Part shown: positions 41,352 to 50,050 of the stretch, one piece after another
Layout: every line of letters begins with the position of its first letter
Position numbering within the stretch: position 1 is the first letter of the stretch
From: Tepidiforma bonchosmolovskayae
GTDB taxonomy: Bacteria > Chloroflexota > Dehalococcoidia > Tepidiformales > Tepidiformaceae
Reading direction: 5' to 3'
Assembly (NCBI RefSeq): GCF_008838325.1
Contig: NZ_CP042829.1
Coordinates: 2,666,001 to 2,730,000 of the forward strand
DNA: 64,000 nucleotides
The notes under the pieces: generated by a model
What the model saw: only the letters and a program-made list of their open reading frames with translations
What the model was told of the DNA's origin: nothing
The model's database searches: none
Translations under genes and position numbers: made by a program

Positions 41352-42368
41352 GTGCCCGCCGTTTCCGTCGAGAATCTCCTCGCCCTCCCGCGGGTCGACC
41401 GGCTTGCGCCCGGCGCACGCCCGCGCCCCGTCTACCTTGTCGTCACGGCACCGACGTACCTCGAAGGCGAAGGCTTCCAGGTGCGGCGGCCGTTCCCCGG
41501 GCTCGACCTCGGCATCGCCGACCCCTTCCTCCTCCTCGACCACATCGGCGCCGTCGAGTACGCCCCGGGCGAGGCCAAAGGAGCGCCGTGGCACCCCCAC
41601 CGCGGCTTTGAAACCGTGACCTACATGATCGACGGCGCCCTGGAACACCACGATTCCACGGGCGGAGGCGGGTACATCACCGACGGCGCGACCCAGTGGA
41701 TGACGGCCGGGGCGGGCATCCTTCACGACGAAGTGCCGCCCGCATGGCTCGTCCAGAAAGGTGGCCTGTTCCACGGCGTTCAGCTCTGGGTCAACCTCCC
41801 CGCGGCGATGAAGTGGACTCCGCCGCGCTACCAGGACATCGACGCCGGCAGGGTGACGCTCCTCGCCTCGTTCGATGGCGGCGCGCTCATCCGCCTCATC
41901 GCGGGGGAGCTGGGCGGGTATTCCGGACCGGGCGTAACGTTCACCCCCATCACCTGTGCCCACGTCACCCTGTACCCCGGGTCGCGGCTCGAAGTGCCGT
42001 GGCGGCCGGACTTCAACGCGCTCGCGTACGCACTCAACGGGCGCGGCCGGGCCGGGACTGAGCGCCGGCCGTTCGGCGAGGGCCAGCTGGTGGTCTTCGG
42101 CAACGGCGACGGCATGGTCATCGAGGCGGACGACGTACAGGATTCGCGGGCGCCGCAGCTTGATGTCCTTATCCTCGGCGGGCGGCCGATTCGCGAGCCC
42201 ATCGTCTTTCACGGCCCGTTTGTCATGAACTCGCGCGACGAAATCGTGCAGGCGATTCGTGATTTCCACGCCGGCCGCATGGGGCAGATTCCGCCGACGC
42301 GGATCGATTTTTCGAAACTGCACGGCGACGGCGGCCCGGCTGTCCGAGCACAGCACCCCGGGGGATGA
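41352..42368 (+). CDS. Pirin-family bicupin protein
   Basis: 338 residues, two cupin domains. The N-terminal cupin holds the metal motif APWHPHRGFETVTYMIDGAL with a following HHDS; the closing region DGMVIEADDVQDSRAPQLDVLI leads to MNSRDEIVQAIRDFHAGRMG, typical of pirins. Pirins act as quercetinases or Fe-dependent redox sensors; the role here is unknown. GTG 41352 has GAAGGAGG 6 nt upstream. A small GTTGC/GCAAC hairpin precedes the ribosome-binding site. Confidence 0.87.
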   Translation: MPAVSVENLLALPRVDRLAPGARPRPVYLVVTAPTYLEGEGFQVRRPFPGLDLGIADPFLLLDHIGAVEYAPGEAKGAPWHPHRGFETVTYMIDGALEHHDSTGGGGYITDGATQWMTAGAGILHDEVPPAWLVQKGGLFHGVQLWVNLPAAMKWTPPRYQDIDAGRVTLLASFDGGALIRLIAGELGGYSGPGVTFTPITCAHVTLYPGSRLEVPWRPDFNALAYALNGRGRAGTERRPFGEGQLVVFGNGDGMVIEADDVQDSRAPQLDVLILGGRPIREPIVFHGPFVMNSRDEIVQAIRDFHAGRMGQIPPTRIDFSKLHGDGGPAVRAQHPGG

Positions 42369-42387
42369 GGTCAGCGGTGCGCCCGCG

Positions 42388-42393
42388 TAAGAT
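42388..42393 (+). promoter_or_regulatory. -10 box of the 42402 CoA-transferase operon, leaderless type
   Basis: TAAGAT ends 8 bp before GTG 42402. Confidence 0.4.
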
Positions 42394-42401
42394 GAGGCGC
42401 C

Positions 42402-43547
42402 GTGAGCCGCCCCCTCGAAGGCCTCCGTGTTGTTGAATTCGGCACCTTCGTCTCTGCTCCGTACTGCGGCAAGCTGTTCGCCGGCTACGGAGCCGAAGTG
42501 ATCAAGGTCGAGCCGCCCGGCGGTGACATCGCCCGGGCCCACGGCCCCTTCCCGGGCGGCAAACCGAACCCCGAGGCGAGCGCCCTTTTTCTCTACCTCA
42601 ACACCGGCAAGCAGTCGGTCGTTCTCGACCCGCGCGAGCCGGCTGACCGCGAACGCCTGCTCCGCCTCATCGCAACGGCCGACGTGCTCATCGAGAACTA
42701 TCGGCCTGCCGACCTGCGCGCGCTCGGGCTCGACTTCGCCACGCTTGCGGAGCGCAACCCCCGGCTGGTGATGGTCTCCATCACGCCCTTCGGACAAAGC
42801 GGACCCTACGCCGACTACCGCGGCAACAACCTCATCGCCTTCGCCATGGGTGGTCAGATGTACATCACCGGAACACTCGAGGGAGGACCGCTAAAGAACG
42901 GCGGCTACCAGGCCGACTACCAGGGCGGGCTCAACGCCTTTTCGGCGGCGATGCTCGCCGTCCTCGCGGCCGAGCGGGACGGCGTCGGCCAGCACGTCGA
43001 TATCTCAATCCAGCGGTGCATGGCGCCGATCCTCGAAGCCTCGGTACCGTACTTCTGCTATCTCGGGCAGTGGAGCGGCATCCGGCGGGGCAATCACATG
43101 GCCAGCTTCATCGGCATCTACCCCTGTGCCGACGGGCATATCGGCATCCACCTGATGCCGCGCAACTGGAAGCCCTTCCTCGAGGTCATCGGCCGGCCCG
43201 ACCTGGGGGAGGACCCGCGGTTCGCCACTCAGGCCGACCGCGTCCAGCACAACGATGAGCTGATGGCCGAGCTGTACGCCTGGGCTGCAACCGAAACGAA
43301 GCACGACCTTTACCGCCGGGCCGGCGCGGGGCGCGCGCCGATCGCCTTCGTGCACACGATGCAGGACCTCATCGAGAGCCCGCAGCTCAACGCGAGGGGG
43401 TTCCTCCAGCGCATCGACCACCCGGTGGCGGGGGAGGCGGTCTACCCCGGGCCGCCGTGGTGGATGGGCCCCGGCGACTGGGACGCCGGGCGCGCCCCCT
43501 TGCTGGGCGAACACACGAACGTCGTCCTGGAGAGCATTGGAGCATGA
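42402..43547 (+). CDS. CaiB/BaiF (family III) CoA-transferase
   Basis: 381 residues. It starts LEGLRVVEFGTFVSAPYCGK, then YGAEVIKVEPPGGD. The nucleophilic Asp lies in GGYQADYQGGLNAFSAAML. GTG 42402 is 8 bp behind TAAGAT. It is the first gene of a three-gene unit: the next ORF starts inside its stop codon (ATGA) and a second CoA-transferase follows in the same way. Two CaiB proteins from one mRNA could form a heterodimeric enzyme, as for 2-methylfumaryl-CoA or succinyl-CoA:benzylsuccinate transferases. Confidence 0.9.
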   Translation: MSRPLEGLRVVEFGTFVSAPYCGKLFAGYGAEVIKVEPPGGDIARAHGPFPGGKPNPEASALFLYLNTGKQSVVLDPREPADRERLLRLIATADVLIENYRPADLRALGLDFATLAERNPRLVMVSITPFGQSGPYADYRGNNLIAFAMGGQMYITGTLEGGPLKNGGYQADYQGGLNAFSAAMLAVLAAERDGVGQHVDISIQRCMAPILEASVPYFCYLGQWSGIRRGNHMASFIGIYPCADGHIGIHLMPRNWKPFLEVIGRPDLGEDPRFATQADRVQHNDELMAELYAWAATETKHDLYRRAGAGRAPIAFVHTMQDLIESPQLNARGFLQRIDHPVAGEAVYPGPPWWMGPGDWDAGRAPLLGEHTNVVLESIGA

Positions 43548-44020
43548 ACGAGCGCGAACGGGTCGCCCGGGCGGCGGCCTTCTTCGAGCAGTGCGACGAC
43601 CTCGCGCTCCTGCACCGCCTCACGGCGGAGGCTGCGCCACGCGCCCGGAAGTACGTCGCATCGCTGCTCGCCCGCGGCGACGAGGATACGATCCCGCCGC
43701 CGGCGGAGCTGCGGCCGGCCCGGGAGGCGGCCGACCGCGACGAGGCGCTCGAGACCTTCCGCAAAACTGACGATTTCGCCCTTTTCCAGGTGCTGGCCCG
43801 TTCCATCGGCCGCCGCATCGAGGCGCTCGAGATCATCGCCAGCGCCGAATTCCCGCCCGGCGCCCGCGTCCTCGTACCCCGCAGGGCCGGGTATCCGGCC
43901 GGTACGCCCGAACTGCCCGGCACGGTCGAACAGACCGGCACCCAGCTGACCGTCGCGCTCGATACCGGCGAGGTGTGGCAGGGGCCGCCCAGCCTCGCGC
44001 GCAGGGAGGGCGCCAGATGA
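43544..44020 (+). CDS. Hypothetical protein between two coupled CoA-transferase genes
   Basis: 158 residues, unrecognised. The first about 100 residues look helical and charged (NERERVARAAAFFEQCDDLA); the C-terminal third has beta strands and ends VALDTGEVWQGPPSLARREG. ATG 43544 overlaps the upstream stop by 4 bp, and its own stop overlaps the ATG of the next CoA-transferase by 4 bp. It is therefore translated with both enzymes and is probably an accessory or third subunit. No catalytic motif is apparent. Confidence 0.75.
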   Translation: MNERERVARAAAFFEQCDDLALLHRLTAEAAPRARKYVASLLARGDEDTIPPPAELRPAREAADRDEALETFRKTDDFALFQVLARSIGRRIEALEIIASAEFPPGARVLVPRRAGYPAGTPELPGTVEQTGTQLTVALDTGEVWQGPPSLARREGAR

Positions 44021-45258
44021 CGCAGCCCCTCGCCGGAATCCGGGTGGTCGACCTGACGATGGTCTGGGCCGGGCCGATGGGCACCCGGCTGCTCGGCGAC
44101 TACGGCGCCGAAGTTATCAAGGTCGAGAGCCCGCGCCAGTGGGACCTGCTCCGCGCGCTTGGGCTTATCCCGCGGGACGTCCCCCGCTGGTACAACCGGT
44201 CGGCCTACTTCAACCACAACAACCGGAACAAGTACGCCATCTCCCTCGACCTCGCCCATCCGCTGGGGCGCGAAACCGTGCTCGCGCTCTGCGCGAAAGC
44301 CGACGTGCTCGTCGAGAACTACCGCTCCGACGTGATGGACAACCTCGGACTGAGCTACGAGGTGGTCCGCGCCGTGAATCCGAACATCATTTATGTCTCC
44401 ATGTCGGGACACGGCAAAACGGGGCCGGAAAAGAACTACGTCGCCTACGGCTCCAACGTCGAGCAGCTGGCCGGGCTCGTTTCTATCTCCGGGTACGAGG
44501 ACGGCGAGCCGATGAAGACGGGATTCAGCTACGGCGACCCCATGGCCGCGACGGCGCTCGTCGGTGCCGTCGCCATGGCGCTGCGCAAGCGGCGGCTGAC
44601 CGGGGCCGGCTGTTACGTCGAGCTGGCTCAGCGGGAGAACCTTACGATGTTCGTCGGCGAACACCTGGTCGGCTACTCGCTGACCGGCGAGCTCCCGCGT
44701 CCGATGGGGAATCGCCATCCTCACCACGCGCCCCACAATGTCTACCGCTGCGCCGGCGAAGACCGCTGGGTCGCCATCGCCTGCGAATCCGACGAGCAGT
44801 TCCAGGCGCTCTGCCGGGTGATGCGCCGGCCCGAACTCGCCGAAGACCCCCGCCTTGCGGCCGCCGCCGCCCGCAAGCAGCACGAGCACGAACTCGACCC
44901 GGAGATCGAAGCCTGGACGCGCCAGCGCGGACACCACGAGGCGATGCACCTCCTCCAGCGGGCCGGAGTGCCGGCCGGAGCCGTGCTCACCACGCCGGAG
45001 CTCGTCGCCGACCCCCACCTCAGGGCAACGGGCGCCTGGGTGGAGCACACCCACCCCGACGCCGGCACCTGGGAGATGGAGGCGCCGCCCTGGGTCCTGT
45101 CGCGGACGCCCGGCCACATCCGGCTCCCGGCCCCCGGGTTTGCCGAGCACAACGACTACGTGTTCCGTGAGCTCCTTGGGCTCGATGATGCTCGCATCGC
45201 GGAGCTGTACCGCGCGGGGGTTGCGGCCGACGTCCCCGACGAGTCGCTCCACCGCTAG
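44017..45258 (+). CDS. CaiB/BaiF (family III) CoA-transferase
   Basis: 413 residues. It starts LAGIRVVDLTMVWAGPMGTR, with YGAEVIKVESP and ADVLVENYRSDVMDNLGL. The candidate nucleophile is the Asp in GFSYGDPMAATALVGAVAMA. It differs enough from the 42402 enzyme to have a separate substrate or to form a heterodimer with it. ATG 44017 overlaps the preceding hypothetical gene. Its stop is 7 bp from the stop of the convergent transporter gene. Confidence 0.9.
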   Translation: MTQPLAGIRVVDLTMVWAGPMGTRLLGDYGAEVIKVESPRQWDLLRALGLIPRDVPRWYNRSAYFNHNNRNKYAISLDLAHPLGRETVLALCAKADVLVENYRSDVMDNLGLSYEVVRAVNPNIIYVSMSGHGKTGPEKNYVAYGSNVEQLAGLVSISGYEDGEPMKTGFSYGDPMAATALVGAVAMALRKRRLTGAGCYVELAQRENLTMFVGEHLVGYSLTGELPRPMGNRHPHHAPHNVYRCAGEDRWVAIACESDEQFQALCRVMRRPELAEDPRLAAAAARKQHEHELDPEIEAWTRQRGHHEAMHLLQRAGVPAGAVLTTPELVADPHLRATGAWVEHTHPDAGTWEMEAPPWVLSRTPGHIRLPAPGFAEHNDYVFRELLGLDDARIAELYRAGVAADVPDESLHR

Positions 45259-45265
45259 GCCCGGG

Positions 45266-46396
45266 TCACAGGAGGACCAGGATGAGCGGAACCGCGACGA
45301 TGGCAGCCAGGAACAGCCCGAGGTGCCGCTCGCTCCGCGTAACGTGGTGCGCCAGCCTGAGGATCGCCCGTGCGTACGGCCCGTAGGCCAGCGTGAGGAT
45401 GACCAGCGACACGGCAGCTACCGATACCATCTCGGTAAGCACCACCGTGAACGCCGCTGCCCCGCCCAGGATGAGGGCGCCTGCCAGCGTGTCGATGAAG
45501 GTGGTGATGTTGGCGCCCATCACGTACGGAAGGACCTGCTCACGCTTGAGGTAACCCTTGAGGCTCAGCGGCACGAGCAGCGTCAGCGAAATCGACACGC
45601 TCATCGTCATGGATGTGACCACGCCACCGATGAAGAACATGAACCAGCGCGAGCGCATGCGGTGGAGCAGGCGGTCGAAGCTGCTCGACCCGGCCTCGAG
45701 CTGCGGGAGCGCCCGGTCGAAGACGGCGAAACTTCCGAGGAGCACGAGGACGCCGAGGCCGAACATTCCGCCACCCGGAAGCTGCCGGTCGAGCCAGCGG
45801 ACCGGGTCGCCGTAGAGCGCATCGACCCAGTCGAGCATGCCCGGTGGCGGCGTGAACTGGAACCGGTCGAGCCAGCCGTAATGGAGCGAGACAAGGCCCA
45901 GCAGAATGGCCGGCCCCTGCGTCGTGAAGGTCGTGAGCAGCGCGATGACGCCGATGGCGAGGCTGTCTGGGTTGCGGCGCCGGGCGAGGTAGAGCACGAA
46001 CCCGACGGCCAGCACGATGAACGAGGCCCCAAGCCGCGACCCGCCAATGATGCCGAACGACTCGGCAGGTGTGAGGACGCCGCCTGCGAGCAGCGTCACA
46101 CCGATCGCCGCGACGGGCGAACCGCTCATGGCGGCGTATGCGAGGAGCCACCCGAAACCGACCGCGTTCGCCGGCCCCGAAACACTGAGACCGTCGAGAA
46201 CGGGAACGAGCGCCCTGGCGCCGGTTTTCAGGACCTGGAGCCCGAAAATGAACAGCAGGATACCGGCGGTGGCCGCGGCTGCCCTGGTCGCCGGGATGGC
46301 AACCCGTGCCGCACCCCTCCGGCTCGCCCGGCCTGGCGCGGCCTCGAGCTCCACGGCAGGCCGCTCCAGCGCCTTGCGCCCGGGCACGCCGTTCAT
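45266..46396 (-). CDS. Na+/Pi-cotransporter-family membrane protein, last gene of the cys operon
   Basis: 376 residues. A 40-residue hydrophilic N-terminus precedes about eight to nine transmembrane helices arranged as two repeats, as in NaPi-II/NptA proteins. The helix-turn motifs that read QSSS in phosphate carriers here read AAMSGSPVAAIGVTLLAGG and TSMTMSVSISLTLLVPL, so both are altered. Its ATG 46396 overlaps the cysN stop (ATGA), which places it in the cysH-cysC-cysD-cysN transcript. This context points to sulfate rather than phosphate as substrate. That is inference. Confidence 0.82.
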   Translation of the reverse strand: MNGVPGRKALERPAVELEAAPGRASRRGAARVAIPATRAAAATAGILLFIFGLQVLKTGARALVPVLDGLSVSGPANAVGFGWLLAYAAMSGSPVAAIGVTLLAGGVLTPAESFGIIGGSRLGASFIVLAVGFVLYLARRRNPDSLAIGVIALLTTFTTQGPAILLGLVSLHYGWLDRFQFTPPPGMLDWVDALYGDPVRWLDRQLPGGGMFGLGVLVLLGSFAVFDRALPQLEAGSSSFDRLLHRMRSRWFMFFIGGVVTSMTMSVSISLTLLVPLSLKGYLKREQVLPYVMGANITTFIDTLAGALILGGAAAFTVVLTEMVSVAAVSLVILTLAYGPYARAILRLAHHVTRSERHLGLFLAAIVAVPLILVLL

Positions 46397-47670
46397 GCGG
46401 CGCCAGCCGGCACGGGAGCGTGAATCGCGCGGATCATTCCGGCGCCGGTCGTATGACGCGTCGCCGGGTCGATGATGATGAATGCCCCGGTTTCGCGATT
46501 CGCGGCGTACTCGTCGGCAACGATCGGCTCCATAAGCCGGAACCGCACGCGGCCGATATCGTTCAGCCCGAGGGCAGAGGGTTCAGGCACCCGCGCGAGC
46601 GCCTCGATATCCATCCGGTCGATGAGCGCCTCAACGACGGCCCGCGTGCGGCGCGTCGTGTGCTTGATGAGCACCTGCCGGCCGGGTTCGAGCGCCGAGA
46701 GATCGGTCATCCAGCACACGTCAGCTTCGAACTGCGTAGCCGGCAAAACCGGATCACTGGCTGCAACGAACATCGCGCCGCGGCCGGCGTCGAGTTCATC
46801 ACTGAGCCGGATCACGACCGCGTCGCCTGCCCTGGCCTCCTCGACGGCCTCCTGGAACCGGTCAATCGCCGCCACCCGTGTGGTCGCGCCGAGGGGCAGC
46901 ACCCGTACGGGGTCTCCAATGCGGACCCTCCCGGCGGCGACGGTTCCGGCGTAACCGCGGTAGTCAGGGAACTCGCGTGACTGCGGCCGAATGACGTACT
47001 GCACCGGGAAGCGGAAGGGCGCGTCCAGCCCTCGGTTAGGCACCTCGACGGTTTCGAGGAACTCCAGCAGCGTGGGTCCCTCGTACCAGTCCAGCGATGG
47101 GGACCGGTGGACCAGGTTCGCCCCTTCGAGAGCGGCAAGCGGAATGACCGTCACGCTCTCGATGCCAAGCTGAGCCGCGACGCCGCGGTACTGGGCCTCC
47201 ACCTCGCGGAAGCGGGCTTCCGACCAGTCGACGAGGTCCATCTTGTTGACGCACAGGACGACATGGTGAATGCCGAGCAGCGCAGCCAGTGCGGAGTGCC
47301 GGCGGGTTTGCTCAACGACTCCCTTGCGCGCATCGACCAGGATGAGCGCGAGTTGGGCAGTTGACGCGCCGGTCACCATGTTTCGCGTGTACTGCACATG
47401 GCCGGGGGAATCCGCGATGATGAACTTTCGCCGGGGCGTGGCGAAGTACCGGTACGCTACGTCAATGGTGATCCCCTGCTCGCGCTCGGCGCGCAGGCCA
47501 TCGGTGAGAAGCGCAAGGTTCAGTTCATCGAGCCCCTGCGCCTGGCTGGCCCGTTCGATGCTCGCCAGGGTGTCTTCGAAAACCTGGCGCGTGTCGTAGA
47601 GGAGCCGCCCAATGAGCGTGCTCTTGCCGTCATCGACGGAGCCGGCGGTCACGAACCGGAGCAGGTCCAT
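46393..47670 (-). CDS. cysN: Sulfate adenylyltransferase subunit 1 (GTPase)
   Basis: GTP-driven subunit of ATP sulfurylase, working with CysD to make APS. 425 residues; EF-Tu-like G domain with GSVDDGKST (P-loop), DSPGHVQYTRNM (G3) and VNKMDL (G4), followed by two beta-barrel domains. There is no fused C-terminal APS kinase, consistent with the separate cysC. ATG 47670 shares one base with the cysD stop (TAATG). Confidence 0.95.
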   Translation of the reverse strand: MDLLRFVTAGSVDDGKSTLIGRLLYDTRQVFEDTLASIERASQAQGLDELNLALLTDGLRAEREQGITIDVAYRYFATPRRKFIIADSPGHVQYTRNMVTGASTAQLALILVDARKGVVEQTRRHSALAALLGIHHVVLCVNKMDLVDWSEARFREVEAQYRGVAAQLGIESVTVIPLAALEGANLVHRSPSLDWYEGPTLLEFLETVEVPNRGLDAPFRFPVQYVIRPQSREFPDYRGYAGTVAAGRVRIGDPVRVLPLGATTRVAAIDRFQEAVEEARAGDAVVIRLSDELDAGRGAMFVAASDPVLPATQFEADVCWMTDLSALEPGRQVLIKHTTRRTRAVVEALIDRMDIEALARVPEPSALGLNDIGRVRFRLMEPIVADEYAANRETGAFIIIDPATRHTTGAGMIRAIHAPVPAGAA

Positions 47671-48596
47671 TAGAAGTACCCCTCCCGCTTCCGGTCTTCC
47701 ATCGCCGCATCTGAGAACTGGTCGTCGGCGCGGCTGGCTCCGCGCTCGGTGACCCGGGCAGTGGCAACCTCGGCGATAATCTCCTGGACGGTCCGGGCCG
47801 TAGACCGGATCGCGGCGGTGCAGGTCATGTCGCCGACCGTCCGGTAGCGCACCGTTTCCACGAACGGGCGCTCATGCGGCAGCATCGGCAGGTAGGGGCT
47901 GACCGCCATCAGCATGCCGTCGCGCTGGAACACTTCGCGCTCATGGGCGAAGTAGATGGATGGAATCTGGAGCCCCTCCCGGGCGATGTAGCGCCAAACG
48001 TCCAGCTCGGTCCAGTTCGACAGCGGAAACACGCGCATGTGCTCGCCGCGGAGATGCAGGCCGTTATAGAGGTTCCAGAGTTCGGGGCGCTGGTTTCTTG
48101 GGTCCCATTGCCCGAACTCATCCCGGAAGGAGAAGACCCGCTCCTTGGCGCGAGCCTTTTCTTCGTCACGCCGGGCCCCGCCGATCGCCGCGTCAAACTG
48201 GTGGCGGGCGATCGCGGCAAGGAGCACCGGGGTCTGCAGCCGGTTCCGCGAGGCCCGCGGCCCGCGCTCTTCCTGGACCCACCCTTCGTCGATCGCCTCC
48301 TGGACCGAGGCAACGACCAGCCGCGCCTTCAGCTCGGCGATGCGGCGGTCGCGGAACTCGATCACCTCGGGGAAGTTGTGGCCGGTATCGACGTGCATCA
48401 CGGTGAACGGGAAGCGGGCCGGCCAGAAGGCCTTCTCCGCGAGGCGGAGCAGGACGATCGAATCCTTGCCGCCCGAGAAGAGCAGTGCCGGCCGTTCGAA
48501 TTCGGCCGCCACTTCGCGCAGGATGAAGATGGCCTCGGCCTCGAGCTGGTCGAGGCCCGGGTCGTGGTCGACGGGCATCACCGCCTGGGCCGTCAC
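47670..48596 (-). CDS. cysD: Sulfate adenylyltransferase subunit 2
   Basis: Catalytic ATP-pyrophosphatase-type subunit forming APS from ATP and sulfate. 308 residues. The PP-loop motif is [16 protein letters not shown]; other conserved parts are [38 protein letters not shown] and [16 protein letters not shown]. The C-terminal [18 protein letters not shown] is diagnostic for CysD. GTG 48596 overlaps the cysC stop by 4 bp (GTGA). Confidence 0.96.
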   Translation of the reverse strand: MTAQAVMPVDHDPGLDQLEAEAIFILREVAAEFERPALLFSGGKDSIVLLRLAEKAFWPARFPFTVMHVDTGHNFPEVIEFRDRRIAELKARLVVASVQEAIDEGWVQEERGPRASRNRLQTPVLLAAIARHQFDAAIGGARRDEEKARAKERVFSFRDEFGQWDPRNQRPELWNLYNGLHLRGEHMRVFPLSNWTELDVWRYIAREGLQIPSIYFAHEREVFQRDGMLMAVSPYLPMLPHERPFVETVRYRTVGDMTCTAAIRSTARTVQEIIAEVATARVTERGASRADDQFSDAAMEDRKREGYF

Positions 48597-49162
48597 GCGC
48601 CCACCTCCGCCGCCGCGGGGATCAGCCCGCGCCCTTCGAGCAATCGGACGAGGGCGGCGAGGCTCTCCTCGACCGACTGGACGCCGGTATCGAGCCGGAG
48701 TTCCGGCGCCTCAGGCGGCTCGTACGGGTCATCGATACCGGTGAAGCCGGGCCGCCGACCGGCGCGCGCCTCGGCGTACAGCCCCTTCACGTCCCGCGCT
48801 TCGCACGCCTCCAGCGAGGCCGCAAGGTGCACTTCCAGGAATGGCACGCCGTCGGCCGTGATCAGCTCACGCGCACGCTCGCGCGTCTCCCGGTAGGGCG
48901 AGATTGCGGCCGTGATGACCGCGACGCCATTCCGTGCGAGCAGCCGGGCAACGTACGCAATGCGGAGGATATTGGTATCGCGGTCATCCCGGCTGAAGCC
49001 GAGTCCCTTCGACAGATGGGTTCGTACCTCGTCGCCGTCGAGCACTTCCACCTTGAGCCCCCGTTCGCGGAGGAGCGGGGCAAGGCCCGCGGTCAGCGTT
49101 GACTTGCCGGCGCCCGACAGCCCCGTCAACCAGAGCACAAATCCGCGCGATTGGTCGGTCAT
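48593..49162 (-). CDS. cysC: Adenylylsulfate kinase
   Basis: Phosphorylates APS to PAPS. 189 residues, usual length. Walker A is [13 protein letters not shown]; the APS-binding parts are [22 protein letters not shown] and [16 protein letters not shown], and the lid is [15 protein letters not shown] 49162 with GGCAGGAAC upstream is preferred over the GTG at 49183. It lies 46 bp after cysH. Confidence 0.94.
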   Translation of the reverse strand: MTDQSRGFVLWLTGLSGAGKSTLTAGLAPLLRERGLKVEVLDGDEVRTHLSKGLGFSRDDRDTNILRIAYVARLLARNGVAVITAAISPYRETRERARELITADGVPFLEVHLAASLEACEARDVKGLYAEARAGRRPGFTGIDDPYEPPEAPELRLDTGVQSVEESLAALVRLLEGRGLIPAAAEVGA

Positions 49163-49208
49163 GTTCCTGCCTTTGTCTGTCACGGGATGATGAAGCGGGT
49201 GGCCCCGG

Positions 49209-49904
49209 TCAGGTGTGCAGCCCGCATTCGTCTTTCTCGAAGCCCTGCCAGCGGCCGGCCCGCCCCTGGACGCCGGGCACGGTGCAGTTGTAACAGCCGA
49301 TGCTCGCGTAGCCGCGGTCGAGGAGCGGGTTGTACGGGACCTTGTGCTCGAGGATGTACGCCCAGGTCTGCTTCTCGGACCAGTTCGCCAGAGGGTTGAT
49401 TTTCACCACGCCGAACTTTTCCGCCCACGAGATGATGGGGATCGCGGCCCGGCCCTCGGACTGGTCGCGGCGGAGCCCGCTGACCCAGGCCGTCCTGCCC
49501 TCCAGCGCCCGGCGGTTCGGCTCCACCTTCCGGAGCTCGCAGCAGAGGTCAGGGTCACGCATCCAGAGGGCCGCGCCGTACTGCCGGGCCTGCTCTTCGT
49601 GCGTCAGCTTCGACTTGTAGACCTGGACGTTGGTGAGCCCGAGGGCCGGCACAGCGCGGCGCATCGTCTCGTACGTCTCTTCGAAAAGGTAATCGGTATC
49701 GAGCACAAAGACGTGCACGTCCGGCTTGAGCCGCGACACCATGTGGAGGATGGCCATTCCGCTGGCGCCGCCGAAACTCGCGCCGACCGACAGCCCATCC
49801 CCAAAAGTATCGACCGCCCACTCGACGATGGCCTGAGGCTGGGCCGACTCAAACCGTTCGTTGAGCGCGGCAATCTCGGCATCGCTCAGGACTCGGGAGG
49901 GCAT
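49209..49904 (-). CDS. cysH: Phosphoadenylyl/adenylyl-sulfate reductase, [4Fe-4S] type
   Basis: Thioredoxin-dependent reduction of APS or PAPS to sulfite. 231 residues. The [14 protein letters not shown]-loop is followed by the cluster cysteines Cys121-Cys122 (DLCCELRK) and Cys204/Cys207 (GCYNC), the CC..CxxC pattern of plant/bacterial APS reductases. Catalytic Cys227 is in KDECGLH. Despite the APS-reductase signature, cysC is present, so PAPS could also be used. ATG 49904 heads the operon, 30 bp behind a minus-strand promoter. Confidence 0.94.
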   Translation of the reverse strand: MPSRVLSDAEIAALNERFESAQPQAIVEWAVDTFGDGLSVGASFGGASGMAILHMVSRLKPDVHVFVLDTDYLFEETYETMRRAVPALGLTNVQVYKSKLTHEEQARQYGAALWMRDPDLCCELRKVEPNRRALEGRTAWVSGLRRDQSEGRAAIPIISWAEKFGVVKINPLANWSEKQTWAYILEHKVPYNPLLDRGYASIGCYNCTVPGVQGRAGRWQGFEKDECGLHT

Positions 49905-49933
49905 GGCAGCTCCTTAGATGAGTAACTGGGTCA

Positions 49934-49981
49934 ACTTTATGCACCGTCCCGCTTGCAGTCAACAGGGTAAGTTGATAGATT
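49934..49981. promoter_or_regulatory. Divergent promoters with overlapping -35 boxes (cysH operon and sulfite reductase)
   Basis: Plus strand: TTGCAG (49953-49958), 17 bp, TAGATT (49976-49981), toward sulfite reductase. Minus strand: TTGACT (49962-49957), 17 bp, TAAAGT (49939-49934), toward cysH. The two -35 boxes overlap by 2 bp. GTCAAC occurs at 49930-49935 and 49958-49963 and its near-complement GTTGAT at 49971-49976, possible sites for one shared regulator. Confidence 0.6.
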
Positions 49982-50050
49982 CAGTCAGCTTTCCAGTCGG
50001 AAGGCCCCCGGCGGCGTCGCCGGGAGACCACCCCGGGAAGGGTCATCGCC

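Noticed and set aside
40770-42797. 675-codon minus-strand open frame opposite the MaoC pair, pirin and a CoA-transferase
   Set aside because: Spans several conserved genes and their intergenic gaps in antisense; no domain visible.
43387-45252. 621-codon minus-strand open frame opposite the CoA-transferase operon
   Set aside because: Antisense to genes joined by ATGA overlaps and with family motifs.
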